Assembly (NCBI GenBank): GCA_050014095.1
Contig: JBEKDZ010000006.1
Coordinates: 62,001 to 126,000 of the forward strand
Source: RBG-13-51-18 sp050014095
GTDB taxonomy: Bacteria > Chloroflexota > Dehalococcoidia > Dehalococcoidales > RBG-16-60-22
Direction of reading: 5' to 3'
DNA: 64,000 bases
Below, one piece after another: positions 50,261 through 57,923 of this stretch. The position numbers were made by a program, and so were the translations under genes. A model generated the notes under the pieces. That model saw nothing but the letters and a program-made list of their open reading frames with translations, had not been told where the DNA came from and did not search any database. Each line of letters starts with the position of its first letter. The first letter of the stretch is position 1.

Positions 50261-51466
50261 CTACTCGCCTTCTGCCAGCATCTTGCGTAGCTCGATGACC
50301 ATTTCCGGCACGTCGATTTTCACCGGGCAGCGCTGGCGGCAGCGTCCGCACGTAAGGCAGGTATAGGCTAAAGAAGCCGCTTTTTCTTTGTCTTTATTGA
50401 CGATAGCCGCCCAGACAGCGCCGATGCCAGCGAAATACTTATCACCGAAATGACCGGCAGTCACGGCAAAGACGGGGCATTCGTAGAGGCAGCCCCCACA
50501 ACGTAAGCAGTAAAGCGCCTGACGGAGCTTGGGGTACTTCGCCAACTGTGTCCTACCCCCATCGAGAAAGATAACGTGCAGCTCTCTAGGCCCATGCGCG
50601 CCATAGGTGGTGACCTTTTCAATGTCGCCGGTCTTGCTGGGACCGGAGACCAGGCTGACATAGGAAGGGATGGTGTAGTTGGCGTAGCGCCAGGTAACCT
50701 CGCTGACTTTAAAGGCATCGCTCAAGGAAGACACCAGCTTTTCCATGCCGACTAAGGCGATATGTACCGGCGGGGCGCTGGTGGAGAGGCGGATATTGCC
50801 CTCGTTTTCGATGATAAAGAGCGTGCCAGTCTCGGCGGCGACGACATTTGCACCACTGATGCCGATATCGGCGCGGAAAAACTTATCTCTTAAATACTCA
50901 CGGGCGGCAGCGACCATTTCAGCGATTTCCGCATCCGGCGCGATTTCCTGTCCCATCACCTTGGAAAAAAGTCTGGCGACGTCCTCGCGGGGCACGTGAA
51001 TCGACGGCGAGGTGATGTGCATCGGCCGGTCACCGAGCTTCTGAATGATAAATTCGCCGAGGTCGGTCTCATAGACCTCGTTGCCGATAGCTTCCAAATG
51101 CTCGCGGAGGCCGATTTCCTCGCCGGTCATAGACTTGCCTTTGACGACAAGCTTCTTCGTGCCGACGAGGTTGGAGATAATTCCCAGGGCTTCTTCCGCC
51201 GTGCGGGCGATATAGCCCTTGCCCTTGTTTTCCTCAATGGAGACAATCGCCTGGCGGGTCAGCTTTTCCATATCCGGAATAGCTTTTTCCTTAATTTTGA
51301 GGACTTCCTCAGCCAGGGCGACGGTATGAGGGAAGCGTGCCAACGCGTTTTTAACATTGCCGCGGAAACTCTTGACCGCGCGAGAAAGTGCCAGGCGCAG
51401 CCGGTCGTTGTGGGTAGCGTCCATTATCTCTTTCTTATAGCTTTTAAAATCCGATTGTTTTTTCAT
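50261..51466 (-). CDS. lutB: LutB-like Fe-S protein (lactate utilisation type)
   Basis: 401 residues: an LUD domain (about 60-290; KKLVVKGKSMTGEEIGLREHLEAIG, ETDLGEFIIQKLGDRPMHITSPSIHV, GISGANVVAAETGTLFIIENEGNIRL) and a C-terminal pair of [4Fe-4S] motifs (CLRCGGCLYECP, CLTCGRCRQRCP). This is the LutB arrangement of L-lactate oxidation to pyruvate. Its start overlaps the LutA-like gene stop by 4 bases. A LutC-like protein is not seen. Placement with fumarase suggests organic-acid oxidation linked to malate/fumarate. Confidence 0.9.
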   Translation of the reverse strand: MKKQSDFKSYKKEIMDATHNDRLRLALSRAVKSFRGNVKNALARFPHTVALAEEVLKIKEKAIPDMEKLTRQAIVSIEENKGKGYIARTAEEALGIISNLVGTKKLVVKGKSMTGEEIGLREHLEAIGNEVYETDLGEFIIQKLGDRPMHITSPSIHVPREDVARLFSKVMGQEIAPDAEIAEMVAAAREYLRDKFFRADIGISGANVVAAETGTLFIIENEGNIRLSTSAPPVHIALVGMEKLVSSLSDAFKVSEVTWRYANYTIPSYVSLVSGPSKTGDIEKVTTYGAHGPRELHVIFLDGGRTQLAKYPKLRQALYCLRCGGCLYECPVFAVTAGHFGDKYFAGIGAVWAAIVNKDKEKAASLAYTCLTCGRCRQRCPVKIDVPEMVIELRKMLAEGE

Positions 51467-52521
51467 GCTTCCATCGCCGTGGCGACGACCTCCGACAAAT
51501 CCAGCACCTCGACGCCTTCCACCTTTAGCTTACGTAGTCCATCCTTAAGCTGCATAATGCAGCCGGGACAATGCGTGACGATAATATCCGGTTTAGTCTC
51601 CATCAGTTCGGTGACGCGGTTAACCGCCAGCACCTCGCTCAGCTCCGGAAAGACAGTCTCAAAACCGCCCCCTCCACCGCAGCAGGTCGCCCACTCGCCG
51701 CGCGTCCACTCGGGTTCGACCAAGGTGAGTCCCTCGATAGCGCGTAAAATCCGGCGCGGCTCTTCTATCAGGTTCATGTAGCGCACCATCTGGCAGGGGT
51801 CGTGATAGGTCACCCGGACCTTACGTGGATAGCGGAGTTTGAACAGAGATATTTTCTCGACGACTATCTCTAAAAAATGCCTAACTTCAAGGTCGTAGCC
51901 TTTAATAAAGAGCGGGAAAAGCTTTTGCAGCGCATGGGTGCAGTAAGGAACGACGCCGATAATCCGCTTAACCCCCGCGTCCTTTAGCACCTGGTAGGCA
52001 TGATGGGCATTCTCGCTGAACTTGGATTGCAGTCCGGCATGATAAAGCGTCGCGCCGCAGCAGGGTTCGTCTTTCGCCAGGTAGGCAGGCTGAATACCCA
52101 GGTTGCGCAGCACTTTAACGGCCGCTTCCAGCGGTTTTATTTCAGGTTCGCTGCCGCGGGACCGAGCTTTACCGTGGGAAAGGACATTACTATGGTAAAG
52201 GGCATTACTGTAGGAAATGACATTACTATAGATGGCCGGCAGGTTAAGCCCCAGCTTTTTCTGAAAACGGGCGAAACGCATGGGGAGCTCGGCGCCGATA
52301 ACGCTTTTATCGACACCCCTGGCTAAGGACATTAATACTTCCAGCTGCGCCGAGAACTGATAGCCGCAGCCAGCGAAAAATATAGTATCACCCTGGGTGG
52401 GGAGATTAAGATGACGCGCCCAATGAGCGCCCTGCTCCTTGCTAACGCCAAGGATATTCTGTTTGGTAATAATATTATCTGCGAGGTAAGTAAGTCCGGG
52501 GGGAACTAAATCACTATCCAT
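51463..52521 (-). CDS. CCG-domain (LutA/HdrB-like) Fe-S protein
   Basis: 352 residues from the ATG at 52521 (GGAG about 10 bases upstream); the frame is open to 52566. Two CCG domains: FFAGCGYQFSAQLE/DEPCCGATLYHAG and TYHDPCQMVRYMN/WATCCGGGGGFE, with HCPGCIMQL near the end, all typical of non-cubane cluster proteins such as LutA, GlpC and HdrB. Its expected partner is the LutB-like protein whose start it overlaps. An 18-base tandem repeat (52174-52227) adds an extra Ser-Asn-rich loop at about residues 99-116. Confidence 0.86.
   Translation of the reverse strand: MDSDLVPPGLTYLADNIITKQNILGVSKEQGAHWARHLNLPTQGDTIFFAGCGYQFSAQLEVLMSLARGVDKSVIGAELPMRFARFQKKLGLNLPAIYSNVISYSNALYHSNVLSHGKARSRGSEPEIKPLEAAVKVLRNLGIQPAYLAKDEPCCGATLYHAGLQSKFSENAHHAYQVLKDAGVKRIIGVVPYCTHALQKLFPLFIKGYDLEVRHFLEIVVEKISLFKLRYPRKVRVTYHDPCQMVRYMNLIEEPRRILRAIEGLTLVEPEWTRGEWATCCGGGGGFETVFPELSEVLAVNRVTELMETKPDIIVTHCPGCIMQLKDGLRKLKVEGVEVLDLSEVVATAMEA
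52174..52227. repeat. 18-bp in-frame tandem repeat (three units)
   Basis: Units GTGGGAAAGGACATTACT, ATGGTAAAGGGCATTACT and GTAGGAAATGACATTACT, preceded by a weaker fourth. On the minus strand they encode SNVISY-SNALYH-SNVLSH inside the LutA-like protein, so the reading frame is kept. Confidence 0.85.
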
Positions 52522-52539
52522 GAATAATATGCTCCAGTA

Positions 52540-52760
52540 ATTTATGATACAATAACCAAGAACCAAGATACAATAACCAAATCAAATATCAAATCTCAAA
52601 AATCAAAAACACCCTTCGACAAGCTCAGGATAAACAGATAAAAAGAGGGAAATAGGTATAAATACCTCACCCCCTTTAGTTCCCCTTCAGAGCGAGTTTT
52701 CAGGGCGAGCCCTTCTCCGCTGGTAGAGATGGGGATAGGAGGAGGGGTGGTAAAATCTAA
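52540..52760. repeat. Mixed short repeats upstream of the LutA-like gene
   Basis: Contains AACCAAGATACAATAACC and AAATCAAATATCAAATCTCAAAAATC word repeats (52550-52610; similar words at 7530-7556 and 27107-27147), a CCTTCGACAAGCTCAGGATAA repeat (52613-52633) and GC-rich words CCTCACCCCCTTTAG ... TTTCAGGGCGAGCCCTTCTCC. No gene. Together with the terminator they fill the 300-base gap to satP. Confidence 0.55.
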
Positions 52761-52774
52761 TTTTCTCTTAAATA

Positions 52775-52808
52775 AAAAAGCGGCTGGTTTTTTCCCGAGC
52801 CGCTTTTT
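52775..52808 (-). terminator. Bidirectional intrinsic terminator after satP
   Basis: Perfect 11-bp stem AAAAAGCGGCT / AGCCGCTTTTT with a 12-base loop; on either strand it ends in a T-run. It lies 20 bases past the satP stop codon and should end the acs-satP transcript. Confidence 0.85.
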
Positions 52809-52827
52809 AGATGTTCTTTTCAGTCTT

Positions 52828-53403
52828 TTACTTTAAAACTCTCCCCATCGGGAGTACGGTGCGCCCGAACTTGCCGTTGATGATAACCGCCGCCGCGCCG
52901 TACACTGCCGCCGCGCCGCAGAAGAGTCCCTCGATGCCCGCGGGCTTGGCAGATATAGCGCCGAAAAAGTGCGCCACCAGGAGCGCGAAAAGCACCACCA
53001 ATGAGGCGAAAACGAAAAAGTGTACGAAGGTCATTTTTAGCGTACCGATCATCATGAAGAAAGTAAAGATACCCCAGAGTATGAACGTCCAGGCAAGGCC
53101 GGAACTATCAAGCGTAACCACGCCTGTCCATTGAAGGATAAAGGCGAAGGCGAGCCCCATCCAGAACACGCCGTAGGAAACGAAAGCGGTTAATCCAAAA
53201 GTATCGCCGCGCTTGCCGTCAATAATGCCGGCGATTACCTGGGCTAAGCCTCCCCAGAACATGCCATATACCACGGGCATGTAGCTTTCTATCCAGCCGA
53301 GATTGTGGAACTGTAGCAGGATAGTGGTGAAACCGAATGCCGCCAGACCCAGGGCTCCCGGGTTAGCTAATTGTGATTCTACTTTGGTCGAGTTTTGTGC
53401 CAC
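52828..53403 (-). CDS. satP: Acetate uptake transporter (GPR1/FUN34/SatP family)
   Basis: 191-residue membrane protein with six hydrophobic helices. The family motif NPxPLGL appears as ANPGALGLAAFGFTT, followed by the FYGGxxQ-like MFWGGLAQVIAGIIDGKRGDTFGLTAFVSYGVFW. SatP relatives import acetate or succinate with protons. It lies 80 bases downstream of acs, so uptake and activation of acetate are encoded together. Confidence 0.93.
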   Translation of the reverse strand: MAQNSTKVESQLANPGALGLAAFGFTTILLQFHNLGWIESYMPVVYGMFWGGLAQVIAGIIDGKRGDTFGLTAFVSYGVFWMGLAFAFILQWTGVVTLDSSGLAWTFILWGIFTFFMMIGTLKMTFVHFFVFASLVVLFALLVAHFFGAISAKPAGIEGLFCGAAAVYGAAAVIINGKFGRTVLPMGRVLK

Positions 53404-53485
53404 GTAATACCTCCAAAAAATTTAGTTTTGTATACTAAATGGCCAGAGTGGAAACCCCGCCCCGGCCACTTTCGCCCTTAAAAAA

Positions 53486-55519
53486 TTACTTCTTTTTACC
53501 CGCTAACAGCGTTTGCACTACCGCAGGGTCGGCCAGGGTGGAAATATCACCCAGATTATCCGTGTTGCCGGCCGCGATTTTCACGAGGATACGGCGCATG
53601 ATTTTACCGCTGCGGGTCTTAGGTAAGCCATCCGCAAACTGAATGACATCCGGTGTGGCGATAGGCCCTATTTTCTGGCGGACATGAGCTTTCAATTCAG
53701 CTTCCAGCTCCGGACTTGGTTTTTCACCCATTTTCAGGGTAACGTAAGCGTAGATGCCTTCGCCCTTAAGGGAATGAGGCATGGGGACGACGGCGGATTC
53801 AGCCACTTTGGGATGCGAGACCAGGCTGCTTTCCACCTCGGCGGTGCCGATACGGTGGCCGGAGACTTTAATGACATCGTCGATGCGTCCCATCAGCCAG
53901 TAGTAGCCATCTTTATCCTGCCGGGCGCCATCGCCGGTGCAATAGTAGCCTGGGAACTTGGTGAAATAGGTTTCCTTGAATCTTGCCGGGTCGCCCCAGA
54001 TGGTCCGCATCATGCCAGGCCAGGGTTTCTTAATACAAAGCCAACCGCCTTCGTTGGAACCGACCAGGCTGCCATTTTCGTTTAAGATAATGGGGTCGAC
54101 GCCGGGGAAGGGTAAAGAAGCCGAGCCGGGCTTGATTGCCATGGCGCCGGGGAGAGGGGTAATTAAGATTCCGCCGGTCTCCGTCTGCCACCAGGTATCG
54201 ACGATGGGGCAATTGTTTTTACCGATAACGCGGTAGTACCACATCCAAGCCTCGGGGTTGATTGGCTCGCCGACGCTGCCAAGAAGCCTGAGACTGGAAA
54301 GGTCGTGTTTGTTGGGTAGCTCCTCACCCTCGCGCATCAAAGCCCGAATGACCGTTGGGGCAGTATAGAATATGTTTACCCTGAATTTCTCGACGATTTG
54401 CCAGAACCTGTCGGCTGCTGGATAGGTAGGCACGCTCTCGAACATAAGGCTGGTAGCCCCGGCGGCGAACGGACCGTAAACGATATAGCTGTGGCCTGTA
54501 ATCCAGCCGACATCCGCCGTACACCAGAAAATATCTTCATCCTTGATATCAAAAATCCACTTCATGCTCAAGTAGCAGTGGAGGAGATAGCCGGCCTGGG
54601 TATGCAGGACACCTTTGGGCTTGCCGGTGCTGCCGCTGGTGTAAAGAACGAAGAGCGCTTCATCAGCATCCATTTGCTCCGGCTCGCACTTGGCGGTAAT
54701 ATCAGCGGCACTCATCAGCTCATGCCACCAAAAATCCCTGCCGGCCTGTATGTTAATTTCGATGCCGAGTCTCTTGACGATGATGACATTTTTAATGGTG
54801 GGGCAGGCGGTGACGGCGGTATCCGCGCCATCTTTGCTTTTTATCTGGCGGCCGTTTCGCCAGTAGCCATCGGCGGTGATGAGCAGTTTGGATTTACAGT
54901 CTTGAATCCTATCCCGCAGGGCTTCAGCGCTGAAACCGCCGAAGACGACGCTGTGGATAGCCCCGATGCGGGCACAGGCAAGCATGGCGATAGCCAGCTC
55001 CGGAATCATCGGTAGATAGATGGAAACCGTATCGCCTTTTTTTATCCCAATTTTCTTAAGAACGTTAGCGAACTTACAGACCTCATAATGGAGCTGCTGA
55101 TAGGTATATGTCCTGACATCACCATCCGGCTCGCCCTGCCAGATGAGCGCGGCTTTATTCTTGCGGGCTGTCTTGAGATGGCGGTCCAGGCAGTTAACGG
55201 CAACGTTTATTTTGCCGCCGACGAAGTGCCTTATATCCGGCTTATCCTTGAAGTCGCCTACTTCGTATTTATCCCATTTCTTATACCATTCCAGTTGTTC
55301 CGCCATTTTTCCCCAGAATTTATCTGGATTTTTGAGCGACTCGTTATAGAGCGCCTTATATTCATCCATGCTTTTTATGGCGGCGTTTTTCGCGAACTCT
55401 TTGGGCGCGGGGAAAACACGGTTTTCTTCCATCATCGAGGAGATTGCCTCGCTCGATATCTGCCCCAGAATTTCCTCGTTCGCTTTGCTATTTGTCTCTT
55501 TTTTTTCTTTGCTGCTCAC
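53486..55519 (-). CDS. acs: Acetyl-CoA synthetase (AMP-forming)
   Basis: 677-residue ligase activating acetate to acetyl-CoA through acetyl-AMP. The AMP-binding motif is LYTSGSTGKPKGVLHTQAGYLL; VDTWWQTETGG, the hinge region GRIDDVIKVSGHRIGTAEVES and the acetylation-type lysine in LPKTRSGKIMRRIL are all intact. The N-terminus is about 20 residues longer than typical and Lys/Glu-rich. It is probably the main gene of an operon beginning with a 54-residue ORF at 55730 and ending with satP. Confidence 0.96.
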   Translation of the reverse strand: MSSKEKKETNSKANEEILGQISSEAISSMMEENRVFPAPKEFAKNAAIKSMDEYKALYNESLKNPDKFWGKMAEQLEWYKKWDKYEVGDFKDKPDIRHFVGGKINVAVNCLDRHLKTARKNKAALIWQGEPDGDVRTYTYQQLHYEVCKFANVLKKIGIKKGDTVSIYLPMIPELAIAMLACARIGAIHSVVFGGFSAEALRDRIQDCKSKLLITADGYWRNGRQIKSKDGADTAVTACPTIKNVIIVKRLGIEINIQAGRDFWWHELMSAADITAKCEPEQMDADEALFVLYTSGSTGKPKGVLHTQAGYLLHCYLSMKWIFDIKDEDIFWCTADVGWITGHSYIVYGPFAAGATSLMFESVPTYPAADRFWQIVEKFRVNIFYTAPTVIRALMREGEELPNKHDLSSLRLLGSVGEPINPEAWMWYYRVIGKNNCPIVDTWWQTETGGILITPLPGAMAIKPGSASLPFPGVDPIILNENGSLVGSNEGGWLCIKKPWPGMMRTIWGDPARFKETYFTKFPGYYCTGDGARQDKDGYYWLMGRIDDVIKVSGHRIGTAEVESSLVSHPKVAESAVVPMPHSLKGEGIYAYVTLKMGEKPSPELEAELKAHVRQKIGPIATPDVIQFADGLPKTRSGKIMRRILVKIAAGNTDNLGDISTLADPAVVQTLLAGKKK

Positions 55520-55565
55520 TTTACGTCTAACTCCTTTTCTCTGTGCGGTCTATCTCCCAATGAGT

Positions 55566-55730
55566 TTAAAAAAGGGAGTAATAAATTTGAGGTTCACCGT
55601 CATAGGCATCGGCACTTTCTTTGAGGAACGGGCTATCTTCGGAGGCTTTTGCCAGAGCGGCTAAAATGGCTTTCTTTTTTCCGAGGGTTTCTTCGTAAGT
55701 TAACTTTTTTGTTTCTTTACTTCGCGCCAC
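55566..55730 (-). CDS. Small ORF at the head of the acs operon
   Basis: 54-residue ORF, too short for routine calling. GTG start at 55730 is the only in-frame start after an upstream stop; GGAAAA lies 4-5 bases before it. The product is charged and helical (SKETKKLTYEETLGKKKAILAAL ends a basic N-terminal half; DSPFLKESADAYDGEP an acidic C-terminal half). It lies 46 bases before acs on the same strand, between a good promoter and acs. Codon use looks like the host's. Function unknown. Confidence 0.5.
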   Translation of the reverse strand: MARSKETKKLTYEETLGKKKAILAALAKASEDSPFLKESADAYDGEPQIYYSLF

Positions 55731-55762
55731 AGATTTTCCAGTCTAATGCACTTAACCTATAT

Positions 55763-55791
55763 ATTGTAGCATTTTATTACCAATTAGCCAA
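55763..55791 (-). promoter_or_regulatory. Promoter of the acs operon
   Basis: Minus strand: TTGGCT (55786-55791), 17-base spacer, TACAAT (55763-55768). Transcription would start near 55756, about 25 bases ahead of the small ORF and 235 ahead of acs. Confidence 0.6.
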
Positions 55792-55872
55792 GCGTCTCTC
55801 TAATTTAGCTTGGTTTTCAGGAAGGTTGTATTATAATATGTACCATAGTTGTTTATTCTAAATGGAGTTTCA

Positions 55873-57063
55873 ATGCATGATGTTATCGTCATCGGTGGGG
55901 GGCCAACGGGCAGCCATATCGCGCGCCGCCTGGCGGAAATGGGCCATAGTGTATTAGTTTTAGAGAAGAGTGGGGCGGCGGGACATAAGCTTTGTTGTAC
56001 CGGCATCGTCGGGCTGGAATGCGTCAATACTTTTGAGATAGACAGCAAGGTTATCCTGAAGCAAGTAAATAGCGCCACGCTTTTTTCACCGTCAGGTAAC
56101 TCCCTCCACCTGTATCGCCAGGAACCGCAGGCAGTCATCCTCGATAGGATGGCTTTCGATATATCCATGGCGGAGCGGGCACAGCGTGCCGGAGCGGAAT
56201 ATCACTTTCGCAGCCGCGTGATAGACGCTGCCGTCGTGAACGACCACATCAACGTCACCATGGCCTATGAGGGTAAAGAGTATCAAATTCCGGCGAAGGC
56301 GATAGTTATCGCCAGTGGCTTTACCCCAGGATTGAACGGGCGGCTGGGGCTAGGGAAATATAAAGACTACGCCATAGGTGCACAGGCAGAAGTGGCAGCC
56401 CCTGGGCTTAAGGAGGTTGAGGTCTACTTCGGGGATATCGCGCCAGGTTTCTTCGGCTGGCTGGTGCCGACGGCCGGAGGTATGGCGAAAGTGGGACTGC
56501 TTTCCCGTAACGAGGCGGGACCGCTACTGAAAAATTGGCTACATCAGCTTGCAAAGCGGGGCGAAATTAAGTCCGACGACGCTAAAATCAGCTACGGAGG
56601 CATCCCCTTGAAACCGCCATCCCGCACCTACGGCGAACGGATGCTAGCGGTCGGTGATGCGGCAGGGCAAGTGAAGCCGACGACCGGCGGCGGTATTTAC
56701 TACGGATTGATCGGCGCGGAAATAGCCACGGATGTATTGCATCGAGCACTGGCGGATAATGACCTTTCGGCTAAAAGATTATCAATCTATCAGCGGGCGT
56801 GGCGGAAGAAGCTGGGGGGAGAAATCAGAACAGGTTACTGGGCGCGTAAGCTCTTCGAGCGACTTAATGAGCGGCAAATCGACCGTTTGTTCAAGGTAAT
56901 TAAAGCCAGCGGCATCGATGAAGCCCTGCTTAAGGCAAAAGACCTCTCCTTTGATTGGCATAGTCGCACAATAAAAAGTCTCCTTAGGTACCAGATGATA
57001 GCCAAATCTCTTAAGATAATCAAGCTTCCCTTCCCATCCGCTAGAATTGACCGCCAAGGCTAA
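55873..57063 (+). CDS. NAD(P)/FAD-dependent oxidoreductase, geranylgeranyl reductase family
   Basis: 396 residues from ATG 55873 (GGAG 5 bases upstream; the frame opens at 55849). The Rossmann motif DVIVIGGGPTGSHIARRLAEMGH begins at residue 2, the loop HKLCCTGIVGLECV carries the Cys pair common in geranylgeranyl reductase-like proteins, and GDAAGQVKPTTGGGIYYGLIGAEIA is the second FAD motif. Relatives reduce isoprenoid chains of lipids or quinones. The substrate here is unknown; saturation of membrane isoprenoids or menaquinone is an inference. Confidence 0.9.
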   Translation: MHDVIVIGGGPTGSHIARRLAEMGHSVLVLEKSGAAGHKLCCTGIVGLECVNTFEIDSKVILKQVNSATLFSPSGNSLHLYRQEPQAVILDRMAFDISMAERAQRAGAEYHFRSRVIDAAVVNDHINVTMAYEGKEYQIPAKAIVIASGFTPGLNGRLGLGKYKDYAIGAQAEVAAPGLKEVEVYFGDIAPGFFGWLVPTAGGMAKVGLLSRNEAGPLLKNWLHQLAKRGEIKSDDAKISYGGIPLKPPSRTYGERMLAVGDAAGQVKPTTGGGIYYGLIGAEIATDVLHRALADNDLSAKRLSIYQRAWRKKLGGEIRTGYWARKLFERLNERQIDRLFKVIKASGIDEALLKAKDLSFDWHSRTIKSLLRYQMIAKSLKIIKLPFPSARIDRQG

Positions 57064-57103
57064 TAACGTTTAGAATGGAAAAGAAAATCGTAGGGAGATG
57101 TAA

Positions 57104-57913
57104 ATGGCCAACAGTACCGACCACGTTCCCAGCCTGGGCGAGGCGGTCACGCTTTACCTGGGCAAGCTAACGTCAAAAGACCGGGATGTCAGCCAGCCGG
57201 AGGTGTATAGATTCGCCCGGTGGTACGGCTGGGAGAACTCATTTTCTACACTAGCGGGGCCGGCGATTGCCAGCTATGCCGAAGCACTAAATGTCTCTGA
57301 TATCGACTACGAAAAAAAATTAGCCATTGTACGTGCCTTCCTCGCCTACGCCAAAAAAATCGGCTGGAGCCAGACCAGCCTCTCAACACACTTAAAGACC
57401 AAAAAAGGAAAGACTGCACCTACGGTCGCTGGCGGGCGGAACATCCAGAAGGCTGTCACCCTGACACAGCAGAGGTTTGATGAGCTGGCAGCTGAGCTGG
57501 AGAAGCTTAAAAAGAAGAGTCGGGAGCTGGTTGTGGAAATACAGCGCGCCGCTGCCGATAAGGATTTTAGAGAAAACGCGCCGTTGCACGCTGCCAAGGA
57601 AGAGCGCGGGCATGTCGAGGGAAGGGTCAAAGAGCTGGAGCAAGCTTTAAAAGCGGCAACCATCATCCAGGAAAAGAAAGAGCCAGCCTTAAAATCCGTC
57701 ATTGGGGATAGCATCATCGTCGGTGATTTAGCTACCGGCGAGGAATATCGCTACATGATTGTCGACCCGCGGGAGGTCAACCCCACCAAAGGTAAAATAT
57801 CCCTCGCCTCACCGCTGGGCAAGGCGCTGCTCGGGCGGAGTGATGGCGAGACCGTGGAAGTTACCGCGCCGGCGGGCAAGCTGCGTTACCAGATAAAACG
57901 CATCGAGCGCTAG
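57104..57913 (+). CDS. GreA/GreB-type elongation factor with N-terminal core-binding-like domain
   Basis: 269 residues, against about 158 for ordinary GreA. Residues 1-90 (SLGEAVTLYLGKLTSKDRDVSQPEVYRFARWYGWE ... KKLAIVRAFLAYAKKIGWSQTSLSTHLK) resemble the SAM-like core-binding domain of tyrosine recombinases. Residues about 118-200 form the GreA coiled coil (VTLTQQRFDELAAELEKLKKKSRELV, DKDFRENAPLHAAKEERGHVEGRVKELE), and 210-269 the C-terminal FKBP-like domain ending SPLGKALLGRSDGETVEV. It should rescue backtracked RNA polymerase; the extra domain may bind DNA. Next to tRNA-Ala. Confidence 0.87.
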   Translation: MANSTDHVPSLGEAVTLYLGKLTSKDRDVSQPEVYRFARWYGWENSFSTLAGPAIASYAEALNVSDIDYEKKLAIVRAFLAYAKKIGWSQTSLSTHLKTKKGKTAPTVAGGRNIQKAVTLTQQRFDELAAELEKLKKKSRELVVEIQRAAADKDFRENAPLHAAKEERGHVEGRVKELEQALKAATIIQEKKEPALKSVIGDSIIVGDLATGEEYRYMIVDPREVNPTKGKISLASPLGKALLGRSDGETVEVTAPAGKLRYQIKRIER

Positions 57914-57923
57914 CCTGGTTATG

